A stretch of 64,000 nucleotides of DNA from a bacterium (GTDB lineage: Bacteria > Myxococcota_A > Polyangia > Nannocystales > Nannocystaceae). The notes under the pieces were generated by a model. The model had not been told where the DNA came from and did not search any database. It worked only from the letters and a program-made list of their open reading frames with translations. The stretch spans positions 38,896 through 102,895 of the forward strand of contig JANSYI010000032.1 of the NCBI GenBank assembly GCA_024742475.1. Direction: 5' to 3'. The translations under genes and the position numbers were made by a program. This document shows, piece after piece, positions 32,467 to 42,900 of this stretch (positions are counted from its first letter, which is position 1; each line of letters begins with the position of its first letter).

Positions 32467-32470
32467 GCCC
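32454..32470. other. Hairpin at the right end of the repeat region
   Basis: GGGCGGC-TTT-GCCGCCC forms a 7-bp stem with a 3-base loop and overlaps the right inverted repeat arm. Confidence 0.55.
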
Positions 32471-32475
32471 GAAGT

Positions 32476-32499
32476 GAGGGGAACCGAGAGGTTCCCCTC
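32476..32499 (-). terminator. Perfect 10-bp hairpin at the kinase stop codon
   Basis: GAGGGGAACC (32476-32485) pairs perfectly with GGTTCCCCTC (32490-32499) around a 4-base loop. It begins at the last base of the kinase TAG. There is no T tract, so it may stabilise the mRNA 3' end or assist Rho rather than act as a classic terminator. Confidence 0.5.
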
Positions 32500-33701
32500 T
32501 ATTCATAGATCACAGCAAGTCGAGTGTTCCCGACCGAGAACTCGCAGTCGCGCGGCAGCTGGACCGTGCCGCCGACGGGCTCGTCGTTGACGGCGACCAG
32601 GTCGTTGCTGCCCAGGGGGCGAAGGTGCGGAAGGTTGGGGTTGCCGCTCCACTCGAGCACGGCGGCGACGGAGAGCACCTCGTCGTCGCGGAGCTTGATC
32701 TCGCAGCGCTCTCCGCTGCCGATGCGGTAGCTGCCCGGGAGGAACAGCTGGTCGTTCAAGGTGCCGTCCGGATGCAGCATTCGAAGCTGCGCGGCGACGG
32801 GGATGTCCATCTCGCGGTGCAGCACCAGCCCCAAGATGTTGGCCAAGGCGCCGGCGTTGGGCGGCCGCTTGGCGGGGTCCTTGACCAGCGCGCGGTCGAG
32901 GCCCCGCACCAGCGCCTCGGGGAGGTCTTCGCACCCGGGCATGGTGTTGATCAGTCTGGGCTCGTTGCGCATGTGGGCGGCGAGCCACTGCTTGGGCGAG
33001 TGCCGCAGCGTCTCGACCGTCTCGGGGAGCGTGTTGTCGGGGAAGAGCGGCGAGCGACCCGAGAGCAGCTCGTAGAGCATCGTCGCCAGGCTGTAGACGT
33101 CGCTGGCCGGCGTCAGCACGCGCGTCTTGAGCTGCTCGGGTTGGCTGTAATGCGGCGTGCCGACGATCATGTGGGCTTCGCTGGCGTTGACGCCGATGAC
33201 CGGCGTGCCGTCCCACGATCTGGCCAAGCCGAAGTCGAGCATCTTGATGTGGCCGTTCTTCTCGATGAAGAGGTTCTCCGGCTTCACGTCGCGGTGCACG
33301 ATGCCCATCGCGTGCGCCTCTGCGAGGCCGAGGCACGCCTGGTGAATGATGGTGACCGCCTGGGCCGGATGCAGCGGCGCCGTGTGGTCGTGCCACTGGT
33401 CGAGCGTGTCGCCCTGCAGCAGGTCCATCAGCAGGTAGATGTGGCCGTCGGGCCGCAAGCCGCAGTCGAACGTGCGCACCACGTGGGGGTTGGTGAGCGA
33501 GCGAAGGATCGTGATCTCGCGGAGGGCACGTTGCGCCTCCTCGCCCGCGGTCACCGGCTCGCGCGTCAACTTGAGCGCGAGTGATTGGGCGTATCCGGGG
33601 ACCTCGACCTCGTAGACGCGAGCGAAGGATCCGACGCCCAAGATGCCCTTGATTCGGATGCCCCCGGCGTAGACATCTCCGGGCTCGAGGTCGAGCGGCA
33701 T
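32499..33701 (-). CDS. Eukaryote-like serine/threonine protein kinase with FHA-like C-terminus
   Basis: The 400-residue soluble kinase has a Hanks-type domain (about 12-290): Gly loop GVGSFARVYE, catalytic Lys in LALKL, HRD motif IVHRDVKPENLF, DFGLA and GTPHYSQPEQ. The C-terminal about 90 residues (RIGSGERCEIKLRDDEVLS, then LRPLGSNDLVAVNDEPV) follow the FHA pattern, though the conserved Ser-x-x-His is not intact. There is no transmembrane helix. The start at 33701 (MPLDLEPGD) is chosen because the longer frame upstream is antisense to ald. Substrates are unknown; such kinases are numerous in Myxococcota. Confidence 0.9.
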   Translation of the reverse strand: MPLDLEPGDVYAGGIRIKGILGVGSFARVYEVEVPGYAQSLALKLTREPVTAGEEAQRALREITILRSLTNPHVVRTFDCGLRPDGHIYLLMDLLQGDTLDQWHDHTAPLHPAQAVTIIHQACLGLAEAHAMGIVHRDVKPENLFIEKNGHIKMLDFGLARSWDGTPVIGVNASEAHMIVGTPHYSQPEQLKTRVLTPASDVYSLATMLYELLSGRSPLFPDNTLPETVETLRHSPKQWLAAHMRNEPRLINTMPGCEDLPEALVRGLDRALVKDPAKRPPNAGALANILGLVLHREMDIPVAAQLRMLHPDGTLNDQLFLPGSYRIGSGERCEIKLRDDEVLSVAAVLEWSGNPNLPHLRPLGSNDLVAVNDEPVGGTVQLPRDCEFSVGNTRLAVIYE

Positions 33702-33867
33702 GACGAAACTCGCGTGGACCGTAGCAGAGTCTCCGGGCTCGGGGCACCCACGGTGTCCTTTCCCGGGGGAGGGGGCGCTCGTTCGTGCAGGGGACCCGGG
33801 AGAAACCGCACGGTCGGGCGTGGAAAGGTGGTCGCCCGACCTGGCGCGCGGCATCGGGCTTGCTCCT

Positions 33868-33873
33868 ATCATT
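33868..33873 (+). promoter_or_regulatory. Candidate -10 box for ald (TATCAT)
   Basis: TATCAT lies about 33 bases before the GTG start at 33906, with GAGGAG between as a ribosome-binding site. This gene therefore looks leadered, unlike many neighbours. Confidence 0.4.
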
Positions 33874-33905
33874 GCGCCTCGAAGATCTACGAGGAGCTCT
33901 CCAGC

Positions 33906-35018
33906 GTGCGTATCGGCGTCCCCAAGGAAATCAAAACTCATGAGTACCGCGTCGGCATCAACCCGACCGGCGTGAAGCAACTCGTCGCCGCCGGTCACAC
34001 CGTGTCGGTGCAAAGCGGCGCGGGGATCAGCTCGGGCTTCGCGGACGAGGCGTTCGTCTCCGCTGGTGCTCAGATCGCCGGCGATGCCGCGGCCGTCTGG
34101 AACGAGTCCGACATGGTCATCAAGGTCAAGGAGCCGCTGCCCGACGAGTTCGGCTACTTCCGCGAGGACCTCATCCTCTACACCTACCTGCACCTGGCCG
34201 CGTTCCCCGAGCTCACCGCGGAGCTGCTCTCCAAGAAGGTCACCGGCGTGGCCTACGAGACGATCACCGACGCCAAGGGGGCGCTGCCGCTGCTGCGACC
34301 GATGAGCGAGATCGCCGGGCGCATGGCCTCGCAGGTCGGCGCTTCGTGCCTCGAGCGCTCTGGCGGCGGCAAGGGCCTGCTGATGGGCGGCATTCCGGGC
34401 ACGCGGCGGGCTCAGGTCGTGATCCTCGGGGGCGGCATCGTCGGAACCGCGGCGGCCCGCATCGCGATCGGTCTGGGCGCGCGCGTCACCGTGCTCGACA
34501 TCAACGCCGACCGCATGCACTACCTCGAAGACGTGTTCGGCAACGCGATCGAGACGCTCTACTCCAACCCGGACACCGTCAACGAGTCGGTGCGCAAAGC
34601 CGACATGGTCATCGGTGCGGTGCTCGTGCCCGGCGGGGCGGCGCCCAAGCTGGTCACCCGCGAGCACCTGCAAACCATGGAAGACGGCTCGGTCGTCGTC
34701 GACGTCGCCGTCGACCAAGGCGGATGCATTGCGAGCTGCCGGCCCACGACGCATGACGACCCCACCTTCGTCGAAGAGGGCGTCGTGCACTACTGCGTCG
34801 CCAACATGCCCGGCGCGGTGCCGCAGACCTCGACGATCGCGCTGACCAACGCGACGATCCCCCACGCGCTCGCCATCGCCAACCACGGCGTGGCCGCGGC
34901 CGCCAAGGCGTCGGTTCACCTCGCCCGCGGCATCAACACCCGCGCCGGCGCGTGCGTCTGCGAACCCGTCGCCCAGGCGCACGGCCTCGCCTACACGCCC
35001 CTCGAGCAGACGCTCTAG
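33906..35018 (+). CDS. ald: Alanine dehydrogenase
   Basis: The enzyme interconverts L-alanine and pyruvate plus ammonia with NAD. The 370-residue protein has the family N-terminus RIGVPKEIKTHEYRV, a substrate-site segment KVKEPLPDE, YLHLAAFPEL, and the NAD-binding Rossmann loop VVILGGGIVGTAAARIA (about 170). It ends with VANMPGAVPQTSTIALTNA (catalytic region). Length and motifs are standard. The start is GTG at 33906 behind GAGGAG. A hairpin at 35048-35078 probably terminates it. It is divergent from the kinase gene. Confidence 0.96.
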   Translation: MRIGVPKEIKTHEYRVGINPTGVKQLVAAGHTVSVQSGAGISSGFADEAFVSAGAQIAGDAAAVWNESDMVIKVKEPLPDEFGYFREDLILYTYLHLAAFPELTAELLSKKVTGVAYETITDAKGALPLLRPMSEIAGRMASQVGASCLERSGGGKGLLMGGIPGTRRAQVVILGGGIVGTAAARIAIGLGARVTVLDINADRMHYLEDVFGNAIETLYSNPDTVNESVRKADMVIGAVLVPGGAAPKLVTREHLQTMEDGSVVVDVAVDQGGCIASCRPTTHDDPTFVEEGVVHYCVANMPGAVPQTSTIALTNATIPHALAIANHGVAAAAKASVHLARGINTRAGACVCEPVAQAHGLAYTPLEQTL

Positions 35019-35047
35019 CGCTCGCTCCCGCCCGCAGCGGGGCCGTT

Positions 35048-35078
35048 GGGCTGCTCACACACACAGTGTGGGCAGCCC
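35048..35078 (+). terminator. Hairpin downstream of ald
   Basis: GGGCTGC-T-CACAC pairs with GTGTG-G-GCAGCCC (one mismatch) around a short ACACA loop, followed by TTCTTCG. It is likely a transcription terminator for ald. Confidence 0.6.
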
Positions 35079-35201
35079 TTCTTCGTGCTCGGAAACCGTC
35101 GCCGCCTCTGCGGGGTCTCAACGCCCGCGGCCCGCTGCAACACGGCAATTCGCCGTGTCGTTCCCCCATCGGCCGAGCGCGTGCTAACCCCCTGATCTGC
35201 C

Positions 35202-36302
35202 ATGTCCCTGCAATCCCGCATCCTTCTGCTCTCCGTCCTCCTGGTCGGGGGCTGCGATCGCGCCCGCGCGGAGTCCGACAGCGCGACCGAGGAGGAGGTC
35301 GAGCAAAAGACCCCCATCGTGGCGCAGCAGGTCTCGCGGGGCAGCATCGAGCAGGCGCTCACGGCAGCGAGCACCATCGAGGCCGAGAAGATGGTCACGG
35401 TGCACGCCGAGTCCACCGGCCGGCTGATCAGCTTCGACCTCGAAGAGGGCGACACCTTGAAGAAGGGCGCGTCGGTGGGGCGGATCAAGTACGACAGCCA
35501 GGCCGCCACGCTCGATCGCGCCAAGACGTCGCTCGAGAAGGCCAAACGCGACCTCGACATCGTCGAGCGGCTGCACGCGCAAGGCCACGCCTCCGACGAC
35601 GAGCTGGCCACCGCCCGGCTCGCCTACGAGACCGCCTCGCTCGATGTGGGCGACAGCAAGCGCAACATCCGAAACACGCGCGTCACGGCGCCGTTCGGCG
35701 GCACGGTGACCGAGCGCTTCGTCACCAAGGGCGCGTTCGTCAGCGCGGGCGCGCAGCTCGTCACGATCACCGACTTCGACACCCTCGTCGCCCGGGTCTA
35801 CGTCCCCGAGCGAGAGCTCGACCGGCTCGCGGTCGGACAGCCCGCCTTCGTACAGGGCAAGGCCGCACGGAGCCGCCAAGGTCAGGGCACGATCAAGCGC
35901 ATCGCCCCCGTCGTCGACGCCACTACGGGCACCGTCAAGGTCACCGTGGGGCTCCCCGCCGAGCTCGCCGGCGGTGACCAGGGCTTCCTTCCGGGCATGT
36001 ACGCCGAGGTCCGGCTCACCACCGAGCGCAAGGACGACGTCCTGCTCGTCTCGAAGCGGGCGCTCGTCCGCGAAGACGACGACGTGTTCGTGTTCACGGT
36101 GCAGCCCGACGACACCGCCAAGCGGGTCAAGATCGACATCGGCCTCGAAGACGCCGAGCGGGCCGAGGTGCTCTCGGGCCTCTCCGAGGGCCAGGAGGTC
36201 GTCGTCACCGGGCAGGCGGGCCTCAGCGACGGCGGCAAGGTCGTCTTGGTCGACGCCTCCGGTGAGCCGCTGGACGGGAGCGATGGGTCGGAGGGGCAGT
36301 GA
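35202..36302 (+). CDS. RND efflux periplasmic adaptor (HlyD/MFP family), lipoprotein
   Basis: The 366-residue membrane-fusion protein links an inner-membrane RND pump to an outer-membrane channel. It has a lipoprotein signal (ILLLSVLLVGG then Cys18). A lipoyl half-motif (VHAESTGRLISFDLEEGDTL) is followed by a helical hairpin (about 105-150; RAKTSLEKAKRDLDIVERLHAQG) and the second lipoyl half (VTAPFGGTVTERFVTKGAFV). Beta-barrel and membrane-proximal domains complete it. It is the first gene of a three-gene operon with two permeases, joined by a GTGA overlap. No TolC-type channel gene is in the window. Confidence 0.93.
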   Translation: MSLQSRILLLSVLLVGGCDRARAESDSATEEEVEQKTPIVAQQVSRGSIEQALTAASTIEAEKMVTVHAESTGRLISFDLEEGDTLKKGASVGRIKYDSQAATLDRAKTSLEKAKRDLDIVERLHAQGHASDDELATARLAYETASLDVGDSKRNIRNTRVTAPFGGTVTERFVTKGAFVSAGAQLVTITDFDTLVARVYVPERELDRLAVGQPAFVQGKAARSRQGQGTIKRIAPVVDATTGTVKVTVGLPAELAGGDQGFLPGMYAEVRLTTERKDDVLLVSKRALVREDDDVFVFTVQPDDTAKRVKIDIGLEDAERAEVLSGLSEGQEVVVTGQAGLSDGGKVVLVDASGEPLDGSDGSEGQ

Positions 36303-39300
36303 GCGGGTCGCACGACCCGCCGGCCCCGAAGGACCCCGAGGCCCACTCGGACGTCCCGCCCGGTGACGTCGCCCCGCAGTCGGCCCCGCCTCCGGGCGCC
36401 CGCACTCAGGTGCCCTCGGGCGTCGAGCGTCTGATCGAGCGGTTCTCGTTCACAGCGACGCGTCCGGTCGCGGTGGCGATGGTCTTCCTCGCCATCTTGG
36501 TGTTCGGAGCCTTCAGCGCGCAGATGCTGCCGCTGTCGCTCATGCCCGACATCTCCTATCCCAAGCTCACCGTCCGCACCGACTACGAGGGCGCGGCGCC
36601 GGCCGAGGTCGAGAACAACGTCTCGCGCCCGCTCGAGGAGGTGCTCGGCGTCGTCACGGGCGTCACGCGCATCGAGAGCGTCTCGCGGGCGGGCTACAGC
36701 GACGTGATCCTGGAGTTCGGTTGGGACACCGACATGGACGACGCCAACCAGGACGTGCTCGAGATCCTCGATCAGGTCACGCCCTCGCTGCCCGATGGTG
36801 TCGACCAGCCGCTGATCCTCCGCTACGACCCCACCCTCGACCCGGTGCTCACCCTCAGCCTCGAGGGCAACGGCGATCGGTATGCGGGCGAGGGGGGTCT
36901 GGGTCGGCTTCGCCGCGTCGCCGACCAAGAGGTCCGCCGCCTGCTCGAGCCCGTCGAAGGCGTGGCCGCCGTCCGGATCAAGGGCGGCCTCGAAGAGCAG
37001 ATCTCCGTCGAGCTCGAAGAGGGCCAGCTGCGGCGCACGGGCATCGGCATCGACACCGTCATGCAGCGGCTCTCGGCCGAGAACATCAACCTCGCCGGGG
37101 GCCAGCTCGAAGACGGCCGCACGCGCTACCTCGTCCGCACCGTCAACGAGTTTCGCGACCTGGATGACATCGGCGAGATCGTCATCACGCGCCGCAACGA
37201 CCGAGACGTGCGTCTGCGCGACCTGGCCATCGTGTCGGCGTCCCACAAGGATCGCGAGGTCATCACCCGCGTCGACGGTGTCGAGGCGGTCGAGGTCGAG
37301 GTCTACAAGGAAGCCGACGCCAACATCGTCGAGATGGCGGCGCTGGTGCGCGATCGCATCGAGGAGCGCGTCGGCCCGCGGCTCGAGCAGCAGCACGAGG
37401 CCTCGATCTCGGTCAGCTCGGACCGCTCCCGGTTCATCCAGTCGAGCATCGACGAGGTCCGCAACACGGCGCTCTTCGGCGGCCTGCTGGCGGTGGCGGT
37501 CTTGTTCTTCTTCCTCCGCGACCTTCGCAGCACCGCCATCGTCGCCGTCTCGATTCCGGTCTCGATCCTCATCACCTTCGCCCCGCTCTCGCTCGCGGGC
37601 GTCTCGCTCAACATCATGTCGCTCGGCGGGCTCGCGCTGGGCATCGGCATGCTGGTCGACAACTCGATCGTGGTGCTGGAGTCGATCCATCGCTGCAGGC
37701 AAGAGGGCGATGACCTCGTGCGCGCCACGTTGCGGGGCGTCTCCGAGGTGGGCGGCGCCGTATTTGCGGCCACGCTCACCTCGATTGCGGTGTTCTTTCC
37801 GATGGTCTTCGTCGAGGGGGTCGCCGGCCAGATGTTCGGCGACCTCGGGCTCGCGGTCGTCTTCAGCCTGCTGGCCTCGCTGGCCGTGGCGCTGTTCCTC
37901 ATCCCCATGCTGGCCTCGCGCAGGTTCGGCGCTGAGGAGGGCGGAGCCCCGAGCACCTCAGCGGTGCGGGCACTGGGTCGCATGTGGCGACGGTGGGCGT
38001 CGTGGGCCGACTTCACGGCGACGATGCGCGAGCGCGGCGCGGTCGCGCGGGTCTTGCTGCTGCCCTACGTCCTGCTGCGGCTGGTACTGCACTTCGTCTT
38101 CGAGCTGCTCGGCAAGGTCGTGCTCTCGCTGCTGCTGCCCGTCTTCGGGCTCGTCGTCGTGCTGGTGTGGGGGGTCTTCAAGCTCATCGGGCTGCTCGCC
38201 TGGGCGCCGCTGAAGCTCTTCGGCGCCCTCATCGATGGGGTCGAGCGCGCCTACCCCAGCGTAATCCGCTGGTCTCTGCGCAACCGCGTCGTCGTCTACC
38301 TCGTGGGCCTGAGCTCGCTGGGCTTCGTCGGCTGGGGGGCGGCGCAGCTGGACACCGAGCTGATCCCCGCGATGCACCAGGGGGAGTTCACCGCCGAGCT
38401 CTCCTTGCCGGTCGGTACGCCGCTCGCGAGCACCGACGAGACGGTCCGCCCACTCGAGACGATCGTCGCCGAGACGACGCCGCACCTGGGCAACCTGACC
38501 ACGACCATCGGCAGCGAGCCCGACCAGTCCGATGGCGCGCAGCGGGGCGAACACACCGCGCGCATGCGCGTCACGCTGAAGGACGACCAGGAGTCTACGC
38601 TGCAGTCCCGGCTCGGCTTGGGCGGGGACGTCCGGGCCCGGGCCCAGCAGATCGAGCAAGAGGCCCTGCAGGCCGTCCGAGAGGCCGTCTCGGGCGTGCC
38701 CGACCTCGAGGTCAACATCTCCCGGCCGGTGCTGTTCTCCTTCAAGACGCCGGTCGAGGTCGAGATCCGCGGCTTCAGCCTCGACGAGCTCGGCGACGCC
38801 ACGCGAGCGGTCGAGCAGCGCCTCGCCGCGGTGCCGGGCCTTCGCGACGTCAAGGGCTCCATTCAACCCGGCAGCCCCGAGATTCACATCCGCTACGACC
38901 GCGACGAACTCGCGCGCCGAGGCCTCGACATTCGCACCGTCGCCGAGCGCGTGCGGGACGAGGTGCAGGGCGCCGAGGCGACCAAGTTCAACCGCATCGA
39001 CCGAAAGATCCCGGTGCAGGTGCGCCTGTCGGGCATTCGCGAGGCGTCGCTCGAAGACCTCCGCAACCTCGTCGTCAACCCCGGCGGCGCGCGCCCGGTA
39101 CCGCTCTCGGCCGTCGCCGCGCTGGAGATCGGTCGCGGGCCCAACGAGATCCGCCGCATCGGGCAGCAGCGCGTCGGCCTGGTCACGGCCAACGTCGAGG
39201 GCATCGGGCTCGGCACCGCGGCCGGGGCCATCGAGGCCGCCATGGCAGACGTCGAGCTGCCCGCCTCGGTCACGCCCGTGGTCACCGGGCAGAGCGAAGA

Positions 39301-39955
39301 GTGGGAGACCAGCTCGCGCTCGCTGCTGCTGGCGCTCGGGCTGTCGGTGTTCCTCGTCTACGTGATCATGGCCTCGCAGTTCGAGAGCCTGATCTACCCG
39401 TTCCTCATCCTGTTCACCATTCCGCTGGCGTTCGTCGGCGTGGTGGCCGTGGCGCTGCTGCTCGACATGCCGCTGTCGGTCGTCGTCTTCCTCGGCGCGA
39501 TCATGCTCGCGGGCATCGTGGTCAACAACGCGATCGTGCTCGTGGACTACGTCGGCAAGCTCAAGCAGCGCGGCTACGGCACCGAGGAGGCGCTCGAGAT
39601 CGCCGGCAAGGTCCGGCTGCGGCCGATCCTCATGACGACGTTGACCACGGTCCTCGGCCTGATGCCGATGGCGCTCGGCCTCGGTGATGGGGCAGAGATT
39701 CGCACGCCGATGGCGATCACCGTCATCTCCGGGCTGGCGTTCTCGACCGTGCTCACGTTGATCGTCATCCCCACGCTCTACGCAGGGGTCGACCGCCTGC
39801 GCGGCGCAACAAGCACGCTCTCCACCGCCGAGCGCCTCGACGCCGAGCTCGCCCAGGTGCGCCCCGAGCAGCTCACCGCCGAGACGTTCGAAGCGCCGCA
39901 GGCCGCCGGCCCGAACGAGGACGAGGGCGAGGACGGGCAGGAGGAGCCGCAGTGA
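36299..39955 (+). CDS. RND efflux permease (AcrB/MdtB-type), with unusual central hydrophobic insert
   Basis: This 1218-residue proton-driven transporter has an extra cytoplasmic N-terminal tail (about 1-50, Pro/Asp-rich), then TM1 and the porter loop. The TM4 proton-relay segment is GLALGIGMLVDNSIVVLES, where the second Asp of the usual DD is Asn. TM10 is VNNAIVLVDYVGKL. Between TM6 and TM7 (about residues 545-660) is an insert with at least two long hydrophobic stretches (LLLPYVLLRLVLHFVFELL and LLLPVFGLVVVLVWGVF) not usual in this family. It starts at GTG 36299 overlapping the adaptor stop. The substrate is unknown. Confidence 0.92.
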   Translation: MSGSHDPPAPKDPEAHSDVPPGDVAPQSAPPPGARTQVPSGVERLIERFSFTATRPVAVAMVFLAILVFGAFSAQMLPLSLMPDISYPKLTVRTDYEGAAPAEVENNVSRPLEEVLGVVTGVTRIESVSRAGYSDVILEFGWDTDMDDANQDVLEILDQVTPSLPDGVDQPLILRYDPTLDPVLTLSLEGNGDRYAGEGGLGRLRRVADQEVRRLLEPVEGVAAVRIKGGLEEQISVELEEGQLRRTGIGIDTVMQRLSAENINLAGGQLEDGRTRYLVRTVNEFRDLDDIGEIVITRRNDRDVRLRDLAIVSASHKDREVITRVDGVEAVEVEVYKEADANIVEMAALVRDRIEERVGPRLEQQHEASISVSSDRSRFIQSSIDEVRNTALFGGLLAVAVLFFFLRDLRSTAIVAVSIPVSILITFAPLSLAGVSLNIMSLGGLALGIGMLVDNSIVVLESIHRCRQEGDDLVRATLRGVSEVGGAVFAATLTSIAVFFPMVFVEGVAGQMFGDLGLAVVFSLLASLAVALFLIPMLASRRFGAEEGGAPSTSAVRALGRMWRRWASWADFTATMRERGAVARVLLLPYVLLRLVLHFVFELLGKVVLSLLLPVFGLVVVLVWGVFKLIGLLAWAPLKLFGALIDGVERAYPSVIRWSLRNRVVVYLVGLSSLGFVGWGAAQLDTELIPAMHQGEFTAELSLPVGTPLASTDETVRPLETIVAETTPHLGNLTTTIGSEPDQSDGAQRGEHTARMRVTLKDDQESTLQSRLGLGGDVRARAQQIEQEALQAVREAVSGVPDLEVNISRPVLFSFKTPVEVEIRGFSLDELGDATRAVEQRLAAVPGLRDVKGSIQPGSPEIHIRYDRDELARRGLDIRTVAERVRDEVQGAEATKFNRIDRKIPVQVRLSGIREASLEDLRNLVVNPGGARPVPLSAVAALEIGRGPNEIRRIGQQRVGLVTANVEGIGLGTAAGAIEAAMADVELPASVTPVVTGQSEEWETSSRSLLLALGLSVFLVYVIMASQFESLIYPFLILFTIPLAFVGVVAVALLLDMPLSVVVFLGAIMLAGIVVNNAIVLVDYVGKLKQRGYGTEEALEIAGKVRLRPILMTTLTTVLGLMPMALGLGDGAEIRTPMAITVISGLAFSTVLTLIVIPTLYAGVDRLRGATSTLSTAERLDAELAQVRPEQLTAETFEAPQAAGPNEDEGEDGQEEPQ

Positions 39956-42900
39956 AGGGCGCAGCGGATCACACGCTCGTGCGGCTGTCGTTGCGCCGGC
40001 CGGTGACCATGATGATGGTCCTGCTGTCGATGCTCGTGCTCGGCGGCATCGCGCTGGCCCGCATCCCGCTCGAGCTCATCCCCTCGGGCTTCTCGCCGCC
40101 GTTCCTGCGGATCGCCGCCGAGTACCCCGACGCCACCGCCAAGGACGTCGAAGAGCGCATCACCCGGCCGCTCGAAGACGCGGTGGCCACCACCCCGGGC
40201 ATCGACCAGCTCAGCGCCACGTCGAGCTCGGGCAGCAGCTCGATCACCATCGTCTTCAAGAACGACGTCGACATGGACATCGCGTACCGCCAGGTCCGCG
40301 ACCGCATCACGCGGGTCCGCGGCGACCTGCCCGACGAGGTCGACAAGGTCGAGATCCGCAAGGAGTCCGCCGAGGCCATCCCCGTCGCGTTCTACTCGGT
40401 GGCGTGGGACGCCGACCTGCCCGATCCGCAGGGTGTCATCGAGCAGGCGCTGATCCGTCCGCTGCAGCGCATCGAGGGCGTGGGCCTGGTCAACGTCTGG
40501 GGCGAAGAGGAGAAGGAGGTCCGCATCGAGATCGACCGCGGGCTCGCCGAGGCCTACGGCATCGACATGGTGACGATCGCCCAGACGCTGGGCACCAGTA
40601 ACTTCACCATGGCCAGCGGCACGCTCGAGGAGGACGAGGGCCAGTATCTGCTGCGCTCGGTCGCCTCCTGGGTCTCACCGGAGGACATCGAAGAGCTCAC
40701 CGTCGGTGCCGACGGCAAGAAGATCAAGGACATCGGCACCGTCACCTTCGACTTTCCCGTCCGCACCCGCTACGACCGCTACCGCGGGCGCCCCTCGATG
40801 GTGCTGTTCGTGGTCAAGGAGTCCACCGCCAACACGGTCGACGTCAGCGAGCGCATCAAGGCGGTGGCCGAGGAGGCCAAGAAGGACCCGCTGCTGCAAG
40901 GCGTCGAGGTCCAGTCGATCTTCGTACAGGGCGACACGATCCGCTACAGCCTCCAGCAGGTGGTCGACAGCGGCAAACAGGGCGGCCTGCTGGCGCTGTT
41001 CGTGCTGCTGTTCTTCCTGCGGCGCCTGCGGCTGACGGTGATCATCTCCTTGGCGATTCCGCTGTCGCTCTTCTTGGCGCTGCCCTTCATGTACTTCTCG
41101 GGGCAGACGGTCAACCTCGTCTCGCTCATCGGCCTGATGATCTGCATCGGGCTGGTGGTCGACAACTCGGTCGTGGTCGCCGAGAACATCGGTCGCTATC
41201 GGAAACGCGGCCTCGGGCCCTACGCGGCGGCGCTGCAGGGCGCCAGCGAGGTCGGCCTGGCGATCACGCTCGCCACGATGACCACGATCGTCGTCTTCCT
41301 GCCCGCGGCGCTGCTCTCGAGCGGGCCCACGCAGTTCTTCATGGTGCGCATGGTGACGCCCGTGTGCGTCTCGCTCGTGGCCAGCTTGTTCGTCGCGCTC
41401 GTGCTCATCCCGCTCAGCTCGGCCACGCTGCTGGCCGACGATGGGGCGGATGGGAAGGACCGGCAGGTGCACCAAGGGGGCTGGCGCGGCGTCCTTCAGC
41501 GCGTCGACGCGGCGTGGAAACGCGTCATCGGCTGGACCTACGAGCAGACCATGGGCCGGCTGGGCCGGGGCTACGCCGCGCTGCTGCGGCTCGTGCTTCG
41601 GCGCCGCTTCGACGTGGTGGTGGTGTCGCTGTTCGCGATGGGCTCGATGGTCATCCCCGCGATGAACGTGCAGTGCAACTCGGGCAACGAGTTCGGCACG
41701 CGCAACATCACCGTGTCGTACTCGATGCCCTCGGACACCACGCTCGAGGAGGCCAACGCCTTCTTCTCGAAGATCGAAGCCCGCATCAACGCCATGCCGT
41801 CGGAGTCCAAGGTCGACGGGGCTTACGTGGGCTTCGACGACGCGTCGGGCAGGGTGCAGATCTTCTTTCAACCGCCCGAGCCCGGCGAGCCCGACTTCGA
41901 GACCGTGGCCAAGGAACTCGCCGACTCGCTGCCCACGCCGCCGGGCTGGCGCAAGCGCTCGCAGTTCGGCGACGCCGACGGTGGCCGCGACGACTCGTTC
42001 CCGGTCGTGATCTACGGCAACGAACACGAGCGGGTCCAAGACGCGCGCGAGCTGCTCGAGGACCAGCTGCTCGAGATCGAGGGGGTCATCGGCATCAAGC
42101 AGTTCGGCGGTGACGACCGGCGGCGTAACGAACTCGCCCTGTCGATCGACCGGACGATGTCGGAGCGCTTCGGGGTCAGCGGGCAGGTGGTGGCCAATAC
42201 CGTCGCCTATGCGATCCGCGGCACGCCGCTGCCGCGCTTTCACACCGAGGAGCGCGAGGTCGACGTGCGGCTGCGCTACCGTGAGGAGGACCGCCGCAAC
42301 GTCGACCAGCTGCTCGGCTACCGGGTCCCCACCGCCCAGGGCGACACCATCCCGATCTCGGTGCTCGCCGACAAGGAGGTTCGCAAGGGGGAGTCGCGCC
42401 TGACGCGGAGCAACAAGCGGGTGGGGGCGCTCATCCGGCTCGAACTCGACCCCGAGCAGCGCACCGCGGCCGCCAAGCGCGTCGTCGCGTACTTGAACGA
42501 CTACGAGCTGCCCGAGGGCCTCAGCTTCGACGCCGACCGCGAGCAGAAGAGCGTCGACGACATGCAGCGCGACCTCGGCGGCGCGCTCATCTTGGGGTCG
42601 ATCTTCATCTTCTTGCTGATGGGCTTCCTCTTCGAGTCGCTGGTGCTCCCGCTGTCGGTGCTGCCCTCGATTCCGCTGTCGTTCGTGGGCGTGTGGTGGT
42701 TCCTGTTCATCACCGGCGAGCACATCGACGCGCTTGCGGGCATCGGCATCGTGCTGCTGCTCGGCGTCGTCGTGAACAACGCGATCGTGCTGATCGACTT
42801 CGTCAACCAGGCGCGGCGCGACGGCCTGGGGCGCGACGAGGCGATCATGGCGGCGGGCGAGCTGCGCTTCCGTCCGATCATGATGACCGCGCTCACCACC

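Noticed and set aside
32093..32590. Overlapping open frames across the 97-bp array encoding RRKKRTHR-like strings
   Set aside because: The period of 97 is not divisible by three and the same string appears in several frames, so these are repeat artefacts.
33702..34983. Extension of the Ser/Thr kinase frame across ald
   Set aside because: It is antisense to the well-supported alanine dehydrogenase gene; the kinase domain begins normally at 33701.
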